A stretch of DNA of 64,000 nucleotides from Pedobacter sp. MC2016-24 (GTDB lineage Bacteria; Bacteroidota; Bacteroidia; Sphingobacteriales; Sphingobacteriaceae): the NCBI RefSeq assembly GCF_015223055.1, contig NZ_JADFBX010000001.1, positions 558,001-622,000 of the forward strand. The letters are read 5' to 3'. The notes beneath the pieces are model-generated. The model searched no databases, was not told the DNA's origin, and worked only from the letters and a program-made list of their open reading frames with translations. This document shows positions 1-8,793 of this stretch, piece by piece. The first letter of the stretch is position 1. Each line of letters opens with the position of its first letter. A program made the position numbers and the translations under genes.

Positions 1-233
1 GGATTTATGCTTATGAAGACGATGTGTTATATGCTGCAGGTTCAGGAAATTATTCCGGAAAAGGAATTCGTAGTTTTCTCAACATCAGGTATAAGGCCAT
101 GCGCAAAATGGATATATGGGCAAGATACGCCCTATTCATTTATAGTGACGCTGAAAAAATCGGATCTGGCTTGGATGAAATTGAAGGCAACAAAAAAACA
201 GAGCTCAAATTACAAATCCGATACCAGTTTTAA
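1..233 (+). CDS. 3' end of an exported, barrel-like protein (partial)
   Basis: Only the last 76 codons are inside the window, read from base 3 to the TAA at 231-233. The visible tail alternates polar and hydrophobic residues and ends LKLQIRYQF; a terminal Phe after such a strand is typical of outer-membrane beta-barrel proteins. The stop codon overlaps the comEC start (TAATG), so translation of the two is probably coupled. In related bacteria a large ComEA-like helix-hairpin-helix protein often lies before comEC and would fit here, but the part that would show this lies outside the window, so that identity is inference from position. Another open frame from base 7 to 426 runs across this tail and into comEC and looks spurious. 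Confidence 0.55.
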   Translation, partial: IYAYEDDVLYAAGSGNYSGKGIRSFLNIRYKAMRKMDIWARYALFIYSDAEKIGSGLDEIEGNKKTELKLQIRYQF

Positions 234-2044
234 TGAAGGCTCAACGAGACATTCAGCTGGCCGAAATTGCATTTGTGAGGATTTTAATTCCTTTTATACT
301 GGGCATCCTGATTGGCGAACAAATGAACACTTCGAGGTTAACCTCATGGATATTATTCAGTACAATTATTTCTTTAACGCTATTGACACTAGTAAACATC
401 CTTTATTTGAAAATCAAAGCGTATAAATTTAAAGCTGCAATTGGATTGGCGATCGGTTTGACCATTGCCTTAATCGGAACATTACGTTATCATTCAAATA
501 AATTTAGATTTCATATTGATAATCAAAAATATAAGTATAAAAAATATATAAAAATAACAGTAACAGACGAACCCATATTCAGAAAAAAAGTATGGCGATT
601 CCGGGCAGCTGAAAACCAACTGATGGTATCCATTAAAGTTCAGGATTCAGCCAGCCTGAAAATTGAATATGGAGATCAGCTCGTTATCCCCATACAAAGC
701 AAGGTTATAACTGGAGTATTAAATCCTGCTGAATTTGACTATAAAACCTGGCTGGCCAGACAACAGATTTATCATCAAACGTTTCTTCAGCAAGCACAAA
801 TCATCAAATTACATAAAAACCTTGGGAACAGGATTCAAGCTTATGCCTTTAAACTCCGAAGGGCACAGGTAGATTTTTATAGAAAGGTCATCAAAGACAA
901 GGATTGTTTTTCCATAGCCGCTACACTTATTTTGGGCTACCGCGCTGAACTTGCACAGGATACCTTTGACGTATACGCAAAAACAGGCACTATCCACGTA
1001 CTATCAGTTTCAGGGATGCACGTCGGTCTAATATACATCATCATAGACCAGATCATGTTTTACATGAAGGGAAAGCGATGGCTCAGCGTATTAAAAGCAA
1101 GTGTCATTATTACTTTGATTTGGTTCTATGCACTGGTGACCGGCTTCTCTCCTTCTGTATTGAGATCTGCGGTTATGCTCTCTGCATTCATCCTAACTAA
1201 ATTGTTAAACCGGCACGGCAACAGTTACAACATCATATCTTTTGCTGCATTTTGTCTATTGGTTTATGATCCTTTTTTGATTTGGGACGCAGGTTTCCAG
1301 CTTTCCTTTCTAGCCGTGTTGGGGTTAATTTATCTTCAACCCATTATCAGGCAAAGCTATCAGGTTAAAAACAAATGGCTTGAAAAACTCTGGTCGGCCA
1401 TAGCTATGTCTACTGCCGCCCAAATAGCTACCTACCCCTTGAGCATTTACTATTTTCACCAATTTCCGGTTTATTTTCTAATAAGCAATCTTTTTATCAT
1501 CGTACCCTCCGCTTTATTAATGTATCTGGGTATATTCATGCTGGTATTTCGGATTGAAACCTTAGCTCCGGCCTTTGAATTGCTCGTGAAATTCATGAAT
1601 ACAGGCCTCGGTATGATTGCCAAGATACCCTTTGCCAACATTACCGGAATTTGGATCAACCCTACCCAGTTTTTTTTGTTAAGCATCGCTTTGTTCCTGC
1701 TCATTTACGCGTTACAGCACCAGCTTAAGCAATTATTACTTGTCTCACTGTTACTTTTTTTAATTTTCCAGTCCAGCTTGTCGTATCAGAAATATCAATC
1801 CAAACATCAAAAACTCATCATCTGTTTTGGTTTGCCAAAAAATTATGCGCTTGCCCTCATTTCAGGAACTAAAGCGATACTGATTACGGATCTGGATTCC
1901 GGACAAAGGGATTTCCTTATTCATGTTAAACCTGCCCTTGACCAATACAAAATCGTTGAGATAAAGTTTAAGGATGCAAATAAAACTGGCGTCCATCCCT
2001 CAATTTTAAAGAAAATTAAAGCATCTTTGATTCCTATTCATTGA
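233..2044 (+). CDS. comEC: ComEC/Rec2-family competence membrane protein
   Basis: This 603-residue polytopic inner-membrane protein belongs to the ComEC/Rec2 family, which forms the channel that carries single-stranded DNA into the cytoplasm during natural transformation. The N-terminal part (about residues 20-190) has two or three membrane segments and a soluble DUF4131-like/OB region. The competence domain (about 225-510) holds the family signature HVLSVSGMHVG near residue 256-266, followed by many membrane helices. Full-length ComEC proteins carry a C-terminal metallo-beta-lactamase domain; here only about 60 residues follow the last helix and no HxHxDH motif is visible, so that domain is absent or vestigial, as is common in Bacteroidota. 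It starts on the stop of the preceding gene and is followed after 9 bp by the crotonase gene. Family assignment is firm; a role in DNA uptake here is inferred. Confidence 0.9.
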   Translation: MKAQRDIQLAEIAFVRILIPFILGILIGEQMNTSRLTSWILFSTIISLTLLTLVNILYLKIKAYKFKAAIGLAIGLTIALIGTLRYHSNKFRFHIDNQKYKYKKYIKITVTDEPIFRKKVWRFRAAENQLMVSIKVQDSASLKIEYGDQLVIPIQSKVITGVLNPAEFDYKTWLARQQIYHQTFLQQAQIIKLHKNLGNRIQAYAFKLRRAQVDFYRKVIKDKDCFSIAATLILGYRAELAQDTFDVYAKTGTIHVLSVSGMHVGLIYIIIDQIMFYMKGKRWLSVLKASVIITLIWFYALVTGFSPSVLRSAVMLSAFILTKLLNRHGNSYNIISFAAFCLLVYDPFLIWDAGFQLSFLAVLGLIYLQPIIRQSYQVKNKWLEKLWSAIAMSTAAQIATYPLSIYYFHQFPVYFLISNLFIIVPSALLMYLGIFMLVFRIETLAPAFELLVKFMNTGLGMIAKIPFANITGIWINPTQFFLLSIALFLLIYALQHQLKQLLLVSLLLFLIFQSSLSYQKYQSKHQKLIICFGLPKNYALALISGTKAILITDLDSGQRDFLIHVKPALDQYKIVEIKFKDANKTGVHPSILKKIKASLIPIH

Positions 2045-2053
2045 AAATTCTAT

Positions 2054-2833
2054 ATGACTGAGCCTTTAGTTTTATATTCAGTTGCCGATCGCATAGCGAC
2101 GATATCCATTAACCGTCCCGAAAAGCGAAATGCATTGAACCCAGAATTGGTAGCCTTGTTAACCAGTACATTCAACCAGGCAGCGTCAGATCCGGAAGTT
2201 AAAGTTGTGGTATTGAAAGCCATCGGTAATATTTTTAGTGCAGGTGCCGATCTGGCTTACCTGCAGCAGCTGCAACAAAACACTTACGAAGAAAACCTGG
2301 CAGACTCCGACAACTTAAGACATTTGTTTACAACAATTTACCACCTTCCAAAGGTAGTTATTGCCCAGGTTGAAGGGCATGCCATTGCAGGCGGTTGCGG
2401 ACTGGTGACAGTCTGTGATATAACTTTTGCAGTTCCTGAAGCCAGTTTTGGCTATACAGAAGTTAAATTGGGTTTTGTACCCGCCATTGTATCCTGTTTT
2501 CTACTTCGAAAAACAAGTGAAACCATTGCTAAAAAGATCTTGTTAACAGGTAGCTTGTGTTCCGCGCAGGAGGCATTAGATTACGGACTAATCACTTACG
2601 TAACAAACAAAGATGAAATTGATCCTATTGTCAGGAATTTTGCGTTAAGTTTGTGCAATGAAGCGTCCTCAAACGCGTTAATGGTAACAAAACAACTCAT
2701 TGGACAGACCACCAATCCGGATCTGGACAGGAGTTTGGCTGAAGCGGTAAAAATTAACGCTAAAGTAAGGGAGAGCGATGATTTCAAAAAAGGTATTGCT
2801 GCCTTTATCAGCAAAGAGAAAATTAACTGGTAA
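2054..2833 (+). CDS. Enoyl-CoA hydratase/isomerase family protein (LiuC-like)
   Basis: A 259-residue crotonase-fold enzyme acting on acyl-CoA thioesters in the cytoplasm. The oxyanion-hole segments are visible: FSAGADL near residues 61-67 and AGGCGL at 112-117. Of the two catalytic glutamates of classical enoyl-CoA hydratase, the one in the TEVKLG segment (Glu136) is kept, while the position of the other is glycine (Gly116). The combination GGxGLV...EVKLGFVPA is that of 3-methylglutaconyl-CoA hydratase (leucine catabolism) and its isoprenoid-pathway relatives rather than FadB-type hydratases, so methylglutaconyl-CoA hydratase is the best guess. No other leucine-degradation genes are nearby, which leaves the substrate open. 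It sits 9 bp after comEC and 16 bp before the next gene, in one co-directional run. Confidence 0.85.
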   Translation: MTEPLVLYSVADRIATISINRPEKRNALNPELVALLTSTFNQAASDPEVKVVVLKAIGNIFSAGADLAYLQQLQQNTYEENLADSDNLRHLFTTIYHLPKVVIAQVEGHAIAGGCGLVTVCDITFAVPEASFGYTEVKLGFVPAIVSCFLLRKTSETIAKKILLTGSLCSAQEALDYGLITYVTNKDEIDPIVRNFALSLCNEASSNALMVTKQLIGQTTNPDLDRSLAEAVKINAKVRESDDFKKGIAAFISKEKINW

Positions 2834-2849
2834 ACTAATTATTCAATAT

Positions 2850-3527
2850 ATGTTTAAATCAATCAAAACGGCCGTTCTTGTTGCCATTTTAATTAGCACT
2901 GCAATCATTGCCAAAGCTCAAAAAGTCATTAACTCCGGTACAATTACCTACGGAATAGAGTATGTACTGACCGAAGATCAGAAAAAGCAAGTAGACCCTT
3001 CTGTCCTTCCATCAGAAAGCAAAGTGGAATTTAGTGGCGACATTTCGAAAGTACAGATCGACATGGGTGCTGCGATGCTTAAAGTATTGACCGATGGTGT
3101 AGCCAAAAAAGCCCTGGTATTGGTCGACATTCCAATGATGCAAAAACAATATGCAGCGCAAATGACGAAAGAAGACATTGAAAAACAAAGTGGTTCTTTT
3201 ACTTTTACAGGTTTTAAAGCTACAGGCGAAAAGCAAACTATTGGTGGATATAATGCTGAAAAATATACCTACCAGGACAATAACGGCGCCAATTACGAAT
3301 TATGGGTAACCAACGACATCAAGCTTCCAGCGGGCGTGCATCCCCCAGGTCTTTCAGCTATACAAGGAACACCAGTTAAATTTAGCAATGTACAGGACGG
3401 ATTTAAAACCGTGTTGACGCTAAAAAATATCAAGGAAAGCAAAATTCCTCCATATTCTTTAGATGTACCTAAAGGTTATGAATTGAAAACAATGGCAGAA
3501 TTGCGCGCCATGCGTGGTGGACAATAA
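2850..3527 (+). CDS. Secreted DUF4412-like protein
   Basis: A 225-residue exported protein. I chose the ATG at 2850 rather than an in-frame upstream codon at 2778 because it gives a clean signal peptide (MFKSIKTAVLVAILIST...AKAQ, cleavage after about residue 23) and does not overlap the crotonase gene. The mature part begins with a GTITYGIEY strand and has the plan of DUF4412 and related envelope proteins: a short beta-strand start, a region ending in a 'TGEKQTIGGYNAEKYTYQD' type motif, then an ELWVTNDIKLP segment. Molecular function is unknown; the fold suggests a periplasmic or surface LolA/GLPGLI-like beta protein. It is followed after 8 bp by the LtaS-like gene. DUF4412 membership is my recognition of the motif order and needs a profile search. 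Confidence 0.7.
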   Translation: MFKSIKTAVLVAILISTAIIAKAQKVINSGTITYGIEYVLTEDQKKQVDPSVLPSESKVEFSGDISKVQIDMGAAMLKVLTDGVAKKALVLVDIPMMQKQYAAQMTKEDIEKQSGSFTFTGFKATGEKQTIGGYNAEKYTYQDNNGANYELWVTNDIKLPAGVHPPGLSAIQGTPVKFSNVQDGFKTVLTLKNIKESKIPPYSLDVPKGYELKTMAELRAMRGGQ

Positions 3528-3535
3528 AGTTCGGT

Positions 3536-5401
3536 ATGATCAAAAGCTTGTTATTTTTTGTCAGATTCTATTTATTCTGGCTCATTTTCTTTTTCATTGA
3601 CCGCATCCTGTTTTTGATGTTGTATAACCAAAAGCTGAGTGGAGTTCCCTTTAGTGAAATTTGCGCTACCTTTTATCATGCTTTAAAGCTTGATCTATCG
3701 ATGACGGCCTACCTGACCGTCATTCCGCTTTTAAGCTACATTTTTTGGTTGTTAAACGGCCGTAAAAATATACAGCTCAAATGGCTACCGTATTATATTA
3801 TGGTTCTGGTTGTACTTTGCAGCAGTTTCTCTGGAATCAATTTCAATACTTTCAGAGAATGGGGGATCAAAATCAATGCACAGGCTATCGGTTTTCTGAT
3901 CACCTCACCTAAGGAGGCGATGGCATCAAGTGCATCTTCACCTGTTGCACTTTCGGTCTCTCTTATTGCCTTGCTCAGTGTAATTGGCTTTTTCCTGCAA
4001 CATTTTATCGTTTCCAAAAAACTTACCTTTACCCCGGTTCCAATCTGGATCAGATCAATTGCCAGCCTGCTGCTTTGTGCCGTTACTTTTCTGCTGATCA
4101 GAGGTGGACTTGGAGGCTCGCCGATCAACCAAAGCATGGCTTATTTTTCAAAGGAACAGATTTTGAACCAGGCCGCAGTAAATACCGAATGGAATTTACT
4201 AGCGGGTGCCTTTGACACGAGGGCCACAAAAGGAAATCCTTATGTATATCTTGATGCAAAACTGGCCAGCCAAAATATAAAGGAGTTATATACCCCTGCC
4301 AAAGATAGTACGGTTCAAATTCTAAATACCAAACGCCCGAATGTGATATTGATCATCATTGAGAGTTTTACAGCTGATCTGACAAAAACACTGGGTAATG
4401 AGGATAGCATTACACCTCATTTTGACAGCCTGATTAACAAAGGTGTTTTATTTAGTCAGATCTATTCGTCGGGGAGCAGAACAGATAAGGGCATTGTAGC
4501 GAGTTTAGCAGCCTTTCCTACCCTTGCTGCGGGCAGCGTGGTTAAATGGCCCGAAAAAATGCAAAAGATTCCGGCCATTTCACAATCCTTCTTTAAAAAC
4601 GGCTACCATACATCTTTTTTTTATGGAGGTGAATCAGAATTCGACAATTACAAAGCTTTTATCCTCAGCCACAATTATCAAAAACTCATAGACAAAAACA
4701 GCTTTAGTGGTAATGATTTAAAATCACGCTGGGGTAAATATGATGAAGTGGTATTTGCAAGGCAAATCAGCGATTTAAAACAAGAGCCTCAACCCTTCTT
4801 TTCAACGTTACTTACCCTGACCAATCACGAGCCCTACGACTTGCCCGGAAGGCATAAATTTGGCGAAGCCGACAATATTGCAAAATTCAAAAGTACTGCC
4901 TATTATACCGATTCCTGCATTAATGCTTATTTAAACAATGCAAAGAAAGAAATCTGGTATAAAAACACCTTGTTTGTTTTTGTTGCAGATCATGGCCATT
5001 TATTACCTAAAAATAAATACGACATTTCGGTTCCACAGCGCTATCATATCCCCTTACTGTTTTATGGAGATGTGATTAAGGACGAATATAAGGGACGTAA
5101 GTTTGATCACATTGGTAGTCAGACTGACATTGCTGCAACCTTATTAACTCAACTCAATATCCCTGCTAAAGAATTTATGTGGAGTAAAAACCTGTTAAAT
5201 CCTTACACCAAACCTTTTGCTTTTTTTAGTTGGGACAATGGAATGGGCTTTATCGATAACAAACAATGTGTTACGTTTGACAATGTAGGAAAACAAATCC
5301 TGTACAACAGTAACGACGCCGATAAGACGCAGACAGAAAAAACCTTAGACCAGGCTAAAGCCTATCTGCAAACCGTATATCATCAATTTATAGAACTATA
5401 A
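3536..5401 (+). CDS. LtaS-like phosphoglycerol transferase / sulfatase-fold membrane enzyme
   Basis: A 621-residue inner-membrane protein with about five transmembrane segments in residues 1-190 and an extracytoplasmic alkaline-phosphatase/sulfatase-fold domain from about 268 to the end. Catalytic features of the lipoteichoic-acid synthase family are visible: a metal-binding Glu276 in IIIESFT, the nucleophile Thr316 in SGSRTDKGI, and Asp485-His486 in VFVADHGH. The family transfers phosphoglycerol from phosphatidylglycerol (LtaS) or modifies periplasmic glucans or lipid A (OpgB, EptA relatives). A Gram-negative of this group makes no lipoteichoic acid, so the acceptor is probably a periplasmic glycan or surface lipid, which cannot be read from the sequence. 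It is 8 bp after the DUF4412-like gene and 3 bp before the DPP4-like gene, suggesting a shared envelope transcript. Confidence 0.88.
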   Translation: MIKSLLFFVRFYLFWLIFFFIDRILFLMLYNQKLSGVPFSEICATFYHALKLDLSMTAYLTVIPLLSYIFWLLNGRKNIQLKWLPYYIMVLVVLCSSFSGINFNTFREWGIKINAQAIGFLITSPKEAMASSASSPVALSVSLIALLSVIGFFLQHFIVSKKLTFTPVPIWIRSIASLLLCAVTFLLIRGGLGGSPINQSMAYFSKEQILNQAAVNTEWNLLAGAFDTRATKGNPYVYLDAKLASQNIKELYTPAKDSTVQILNTKRPNVILIIIESFTADLTKTLGNEDSITPHFDSLINKGVLFSQIYSSGSRTDKGIVASLAAFPTLAAGSVVKWPEKMQKIPAISQSFFKNGYHTSFFYGGESEFDNYKAFILSHNYQKLIDKNSFSGNDLKSRWGKYDEVVFARQISDLKQEPQPFFSTLLTLTNHEPYDLPGRHKFGEADNIAKFKSTAYYTDSCINAYLNNAKKEIWYKNTLFVFVADHGHLLPKNKYDISVPQRYHIPLLFYGDVIKDEYKGRKFDHIGSQTDIAATLLTQLNIPAKEFMWSKNLLNPYTKPFAFFSWDNGMGFIDNKQCVTFDNVGKQILYNSNDADKTQTEKTLDQAKAYLQTVYHQFIEL

Positions 5402-5404
5402 AAA

Positions 5405-7573
5405 ATGAATTTCAAACGCATCATTTTTAAACTCAGCTTCGCTGTATTGATTTTTGTTTATGGCACAGCCAATGCACAAAAACAAGAGCTCAGGTTTACC
5501 AAAGACGGTAATGCCTATTACCAGGTTATCGATGGCGAACTGGTAAGTATTTCTCTACCTCAAAACGAGCGCAAAACGATTGTAAGCCGAAACTTATTGT
5601 TTGCCGGAGGTAATGGGATCAATTACATTAAGGATTTCCAGGTATCGGCCGATGAAAGTAAAGTCCTGATCTTTACCAATAGTAAGAAAGTTTGGCGTTA
5701 TGAAACCCGAGGCGATTACTATGTGGCAGATTTAAAAGCAAATACCCTGACTAAAGTGGGGAAAGACAAACCAGCATCTTCGCTGATGTTCGCCAAGTTT
5801 TCTCCGGACGGTAATCAAGTAGCTTATGTTAGCAAGCACAATCTATATGTAGATGACATACTGAACATGACATCTAAAGCTTTGACCACTGACGGTACTG
5901 ACAGAATGATCAATGGTACTTTTGATTGGGTTTATGAAGAAGAATTTGACTGCAGAGATGGGTTTAGATGGAGCCCCGATGGAAAATCCATCGCCTATTG
6001 GCAAATTGATGCTTCTAAAATCAGAAACTTCCTGATGATAGACAATACAGATTCGATTTATGCTTATACCATTCCTGTAGAATATCCTAAAGTTGGCCAG
6101 GATCCTTCATCCTGTAAGGTAGGGGTTGTAAATATTACTACTGCGCAAACCAAATGGCTAGCTATTCCAGGCAGTCCGGTTCAAAACTACATTCCTAGGA
6201 TGAACTGGATTCCAAATAGCAATGAGGTAATTCTGCAACAGCTAAACCGCGAGCAGAATGTAAGTAAATTATTTGTCGTGAACGCAGCAACAGCTTCGGC
6301 AAACAACATTTATACAGAAACAGATAAAGCCTGGATTGATGCAGGTGAAGAATGGGAATGGATTAACGGAGGAAAAGAATTCTTATGGTCCAGTGAAAAA
6401 GATGGCTGGCGACACCAATACCGCATCAGCAAAGATGGCAAGAAGCAAACCCTGATCACTAAAGGTGATTACGATGTGATTGAAAAATCACTGGTTGACG
6501 AGAAAAACAACTGGTTGTATTTCATTGCTTCACCTAACAATGCGACGCAAAGATATCTGTACAAAACCAAATTAAGTGGGGGTGCAAAACCAGAAATGGT
6601 TACTCCTTCTGTATTACCCGGTACACACAGTTACGAGATTTCGCCAAATGGTCTGTTTGCCCGCCATACCTATACCAATTCCAATATTAGGCCATTGACA
6701 GAATGGATGAAAATGACCAGCTTAAATCCATTTACAATGGAGGGTAGCATCACCAGTCAACTGGCAAGGATCAGACCAGGTAAGGCCCCGGTGGAGTTCT
6801 TCAAAGTAACTACGGAAGATGGCGTTGTAATGGACGGATGGATGCGTAAACCTGACAACTTCGATCAGACAAAAAAATATCCGGTAGTATTTTACGTGTA
6901 TGGAGAGCCTGCTTCTCAAACGGTTACCGATACCTATGGTGCTGGTGTGAACTGGCTATATGCGGGTAATATGCCTAAAGATGGATATATCTATATATCT
7001 GTTGAAAACAGGGGTGCTCCTGCTCCTAAAGGTAGGGAATGGCGTAAAAGTATTTACAAAAGCATTGGTATACTGAACATCCGAGACCAGGCAATGGCAG
7101 CTAAGAAAATCCTTCAGTGGTCATTTGTAGATAAAGACCGTGTTGCCGTTTGGGGTTGGAGTGGCGGTGGTTCCTCTACCCTTAACCTGATGTTCCAATA
7201 TCCGGAGATTTACAAAACAGGTATTGCCATTGCTGCTGTTGGCAACCAGTTAACCTATGACAACATTTATCAGGAGCGTTATATGGGCTCCCCATTGGTT
7301 ACTAAAGAAGCTTACATCAAAGGCTCGCCGGTTACCTATGCAAAAAACCTACAGGGAAATTTATTATATATCCATGGCACTGGTGATGACAACGTACATT
7401 ACCAAAATGCAGAAATGCTGATCAACGAGCTGATCAAGAACAGAAAGGTATTTCAAATGATGTCTTACCCAAACCGGACGCACAGCATCAATGAAGGCGA
7501 AGGAACTTCGGAACATCTGGCGCTGACTTATACCAAATTTTTACAACAATACTGTCCACCTGGAGGCAAATAG
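5405..7573 (+). CDS. S9 family peptidase, dipeptidyl-peptidase IV type
   Basis: A 722-residue exported serine peptidase (signal peptide about residues 1-24, ending NAQ). The N-terminal half is a DPP4-type beta-propeller; the C-terminal 250 residues are the alpha/beta-hydrolase domain. The catalytic triad can be read: Ser586 in GWSGGG, Asp661 in HGTGDDNVH, His693 in RTHSI. The propeller contains DWVYEEEF, matching the double-glutamate motif with which DPP4 anchors a free substrate N-terminus, so true dipeptidyl aminopeptidase activity (release of X-Pro or X-Ala dipeptides) is likely, in the periplasm. The gene is last in the comEC-led run; a bidirectional hairpin lies about 9 bp downstream. 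Length matches periplasmic bacterial DPP IV enzymes. Confidence 0.92.
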   Translation: MNFKRIIFKLSFAVLIFVYGTANAQKQELRFTKDGNAYYQVIDGELVSISLPQNERKTIVSRNLLFAGGNGINYIKDFQVSADESKVLIFTNSKKVWRYETRGDYYVADLKANTLTKVGKDKPASSLMFAKFSPDGNQVAYVSKHNLYVDDILNMTSKALTTDGTDRMINGTFDWVYEEEFDCRDGFRWSPDGKSIAYWQIDASKIRNFLMIDNTDSIYAYTIPVEYPKVGQDPSSCKVGVVNITTAQTKWLAIPGSPVQNYIPRMNWIPNSNEVILQQLNREQNVSKLFVVNAATASANNIYTETDKAWIDAGEEWEWINGGKEFLWSSEKDGWRHQYRISKDGKKQTLITKGDYDVIEKSLVDEKNNWLYFIASPNNATQRYLYKTKLSGGAKPEMVTPSVLPGTHSYEISPNGLFARHTYTNSNIRPLTEWMKMTSLNPFTMEGSITSQLARIRPGKAPVEFFKVTTEDGVVMDGWMRKPDNFDQTKKYPVVFYVYGEPASQTVTDTYGAGVNWLYAGNMPKDGYIYISVENRGAPAPKGREWRKSIYKSIGILNIRDQAMAAKKILQWSFVDKDRVAVWGWSGGGSSTLNLMFQYPEIYKTGIAIAAVGNQLTYDNIYQERYMGSPLVTKEAYIKGSPVTYAKNLQGNLLYIHGTGDDNVHYQNAEMLINELIKNRKVFQMMSYPNRTHSINEGEGTSEHLALTYTKFLQQYCPPGGK

Positions 7574-7581
7574 AAGAAAGC

Positions 7582-7620
7582 AAAAATATCCCCGGACTAT
7601 GCAGATCCAGGGATATTTTT
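7582..7620. terminator. Bidirectional intrinsic terminator
   Basis: The arm at 7582-7592 (A-run then TATCCC) pairs perfectly over 11 bp with 7610-7620, with an extra GG/CC pair inside the loop. Because the stem itself ends in A/T runs, each strand shows a GC-containing hairpin ending in T5 or more. It lies between the convergent DPP4-like and TlpA-like genes and can end both transcripts. Confidence 0.85.
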
Positions 7621-7631
7621 TTATAACCTAA

Positions 7632-8759
7632 CTATTTAAAAATGTCAGCCAATTTTTTTTCCAATTGATCTCCCCGTAGATCTTTTGCAATGATCTTCCC
7701 ATCTGCATCTACTAAAAAACTTGTTGGAATAGAACGGATCCCGTACTCAGCAGCCAAATCGCTTTTCCATCCTTTCAGATCTGATACATGAAGCCAACCC
7801 AACTGATCCGCGTCAATAGCCTTTAACCAATTGTCTTTTTTGTCATCCAGGGAAACACCTACAATTTCAAATCCTTTGCCATGATATTTTGCATAAGCTT
7901 TGACCAGCTTTGGATTTTCTTTTCTACACGGCCCGCACCAGCTTGCCCAGAAATCAACAAGCACCACTTTACCTTTAAGACTGGACAACTTAAACGACTG
8001 ACCATTCCTGTCGGCCATGGTAAAATCTGGCTTTACACCAATCCCTGTTTTTGAAGCAATACGCAGTGCCTCGCCAAGTTCCTGACCATACAATGAATTC
8101 TTCCCTGCTGTACTTAGTGCAGCGTAGGTGCTTTTGGCTTTTTCGGGATTTGGATAATTGATAAAGCGATCGATGATGATAAATGGTGTAATGGGTGAAG
8201 AAGGATATTTCTTTACCAATACTTCTACAGAATCAATCAGGCGCTGGTCTAGCCTTTTAAATTCTGTGTCTACATAACTGCGATCGGCATCCTTTCCTGC
8301 TTTACCTACACTGTCCAGCATTTTATAAAGTACACTCGCGCGGCTCCTTATCGTTTCCCACCCCTTGAACCACTCTTTCCATACCGGAAGCATTTTCGCG
8401 CCTTTAACATCATCTTCCGTTAAATGATCTAAATTCCCTGTGATCTCAACTTGTTCGTTAACATCTATGGGTACGCTGAGATAAGTTGATTTTCCGAAGC
8501 GCAGATAATAAACCAGGGCTCCCGGAGTTTTCCCTTTAAACTCAAAGTGGCCATTTTTGGCCAGGACGGAGTCGGCAATAGTTAAACCTTTAGTTTTGGC
8601 ACTAAGGTAAACCTTCTGATCAGCCAGCCCTTCAATATTACCAGTAACCTGATAGGTCCCGCTCGTTTGTGCATATGCCGTAGTCCCAAAAAAAACTGTG
8701 ATCAATAGCGCTATCAATGCTGACTTACAGAAATGTAGTTTTAATTTTATTAAAATCAT
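7632..8759 (-). CDS. TlpA-like thiol:disulfide oxidoreductase with N-terminal DUF4369-like domain
   Basis: A 375-residue exported protein with a signal peptide (about residues 1-31, ending AYAQ). Residues about 35-135 form a DUF4369-like beta domain, then a helical linker, and the C-terminal part (about 243-375) is a thioredoxin/TlpA fold with the redox pair Cys275-Cys278 in FWASWCGPC and the cis-proline loop at SIPTSF. It should act in the periplasm as a reductant or isomerase of disulfides. It is the last gene of the SusCD locus (34 bp after the PKD-like lipoprotein gene), a position seen repeatedly for such proteins in Bacteroidota, suggesting that handling the imported substrate or the receptor involves thiols. 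The actual partner is unknown. Confidence 0.88.
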   Translation of the reverse strand: MILIKLKLHFCKSALIALLITVFFGTTAYAQTSGTYQVTGNIEGLADQKVYLSAKTKGLTIADSVLAKNGHFEFKGKTPGALVYYLRFGKSTYLSVPIDVNEQVEITGNLDHLTEDDVKGAKMLPVWKEWFKGWETIRSRASVLYKMLDSVGKAGKDADRSYVDTEFKRLDQRLIDSVEVLVKKYPSSPITPFIIIDRFINYPNPEKAKSTYAALSTAGKNSLYGQELGEALRIASKTGIGVKPDFTMADRNGQSFKLSSLKGKVVLVDFWASWCGPCRKENPKLVKAYAKYHGKGFEIVGVSLDDKKDNWLKAIDADQLGWLHVSDLKGWKSDLAAEYGIRSIPTSFLVDADGKIIAKDLRGDQLEKKLADIFK

Positions 8760-8793
8760 AAGATATAATAATTAGTAAACAATTAGAAATGGA

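Noticed and set aside
7..426. 139-codon open frame at the left edge
   Set aside because: It overlaps the tail of the upstream gene and the start of comEC in another frame and has no recognisable family or plausible composition.
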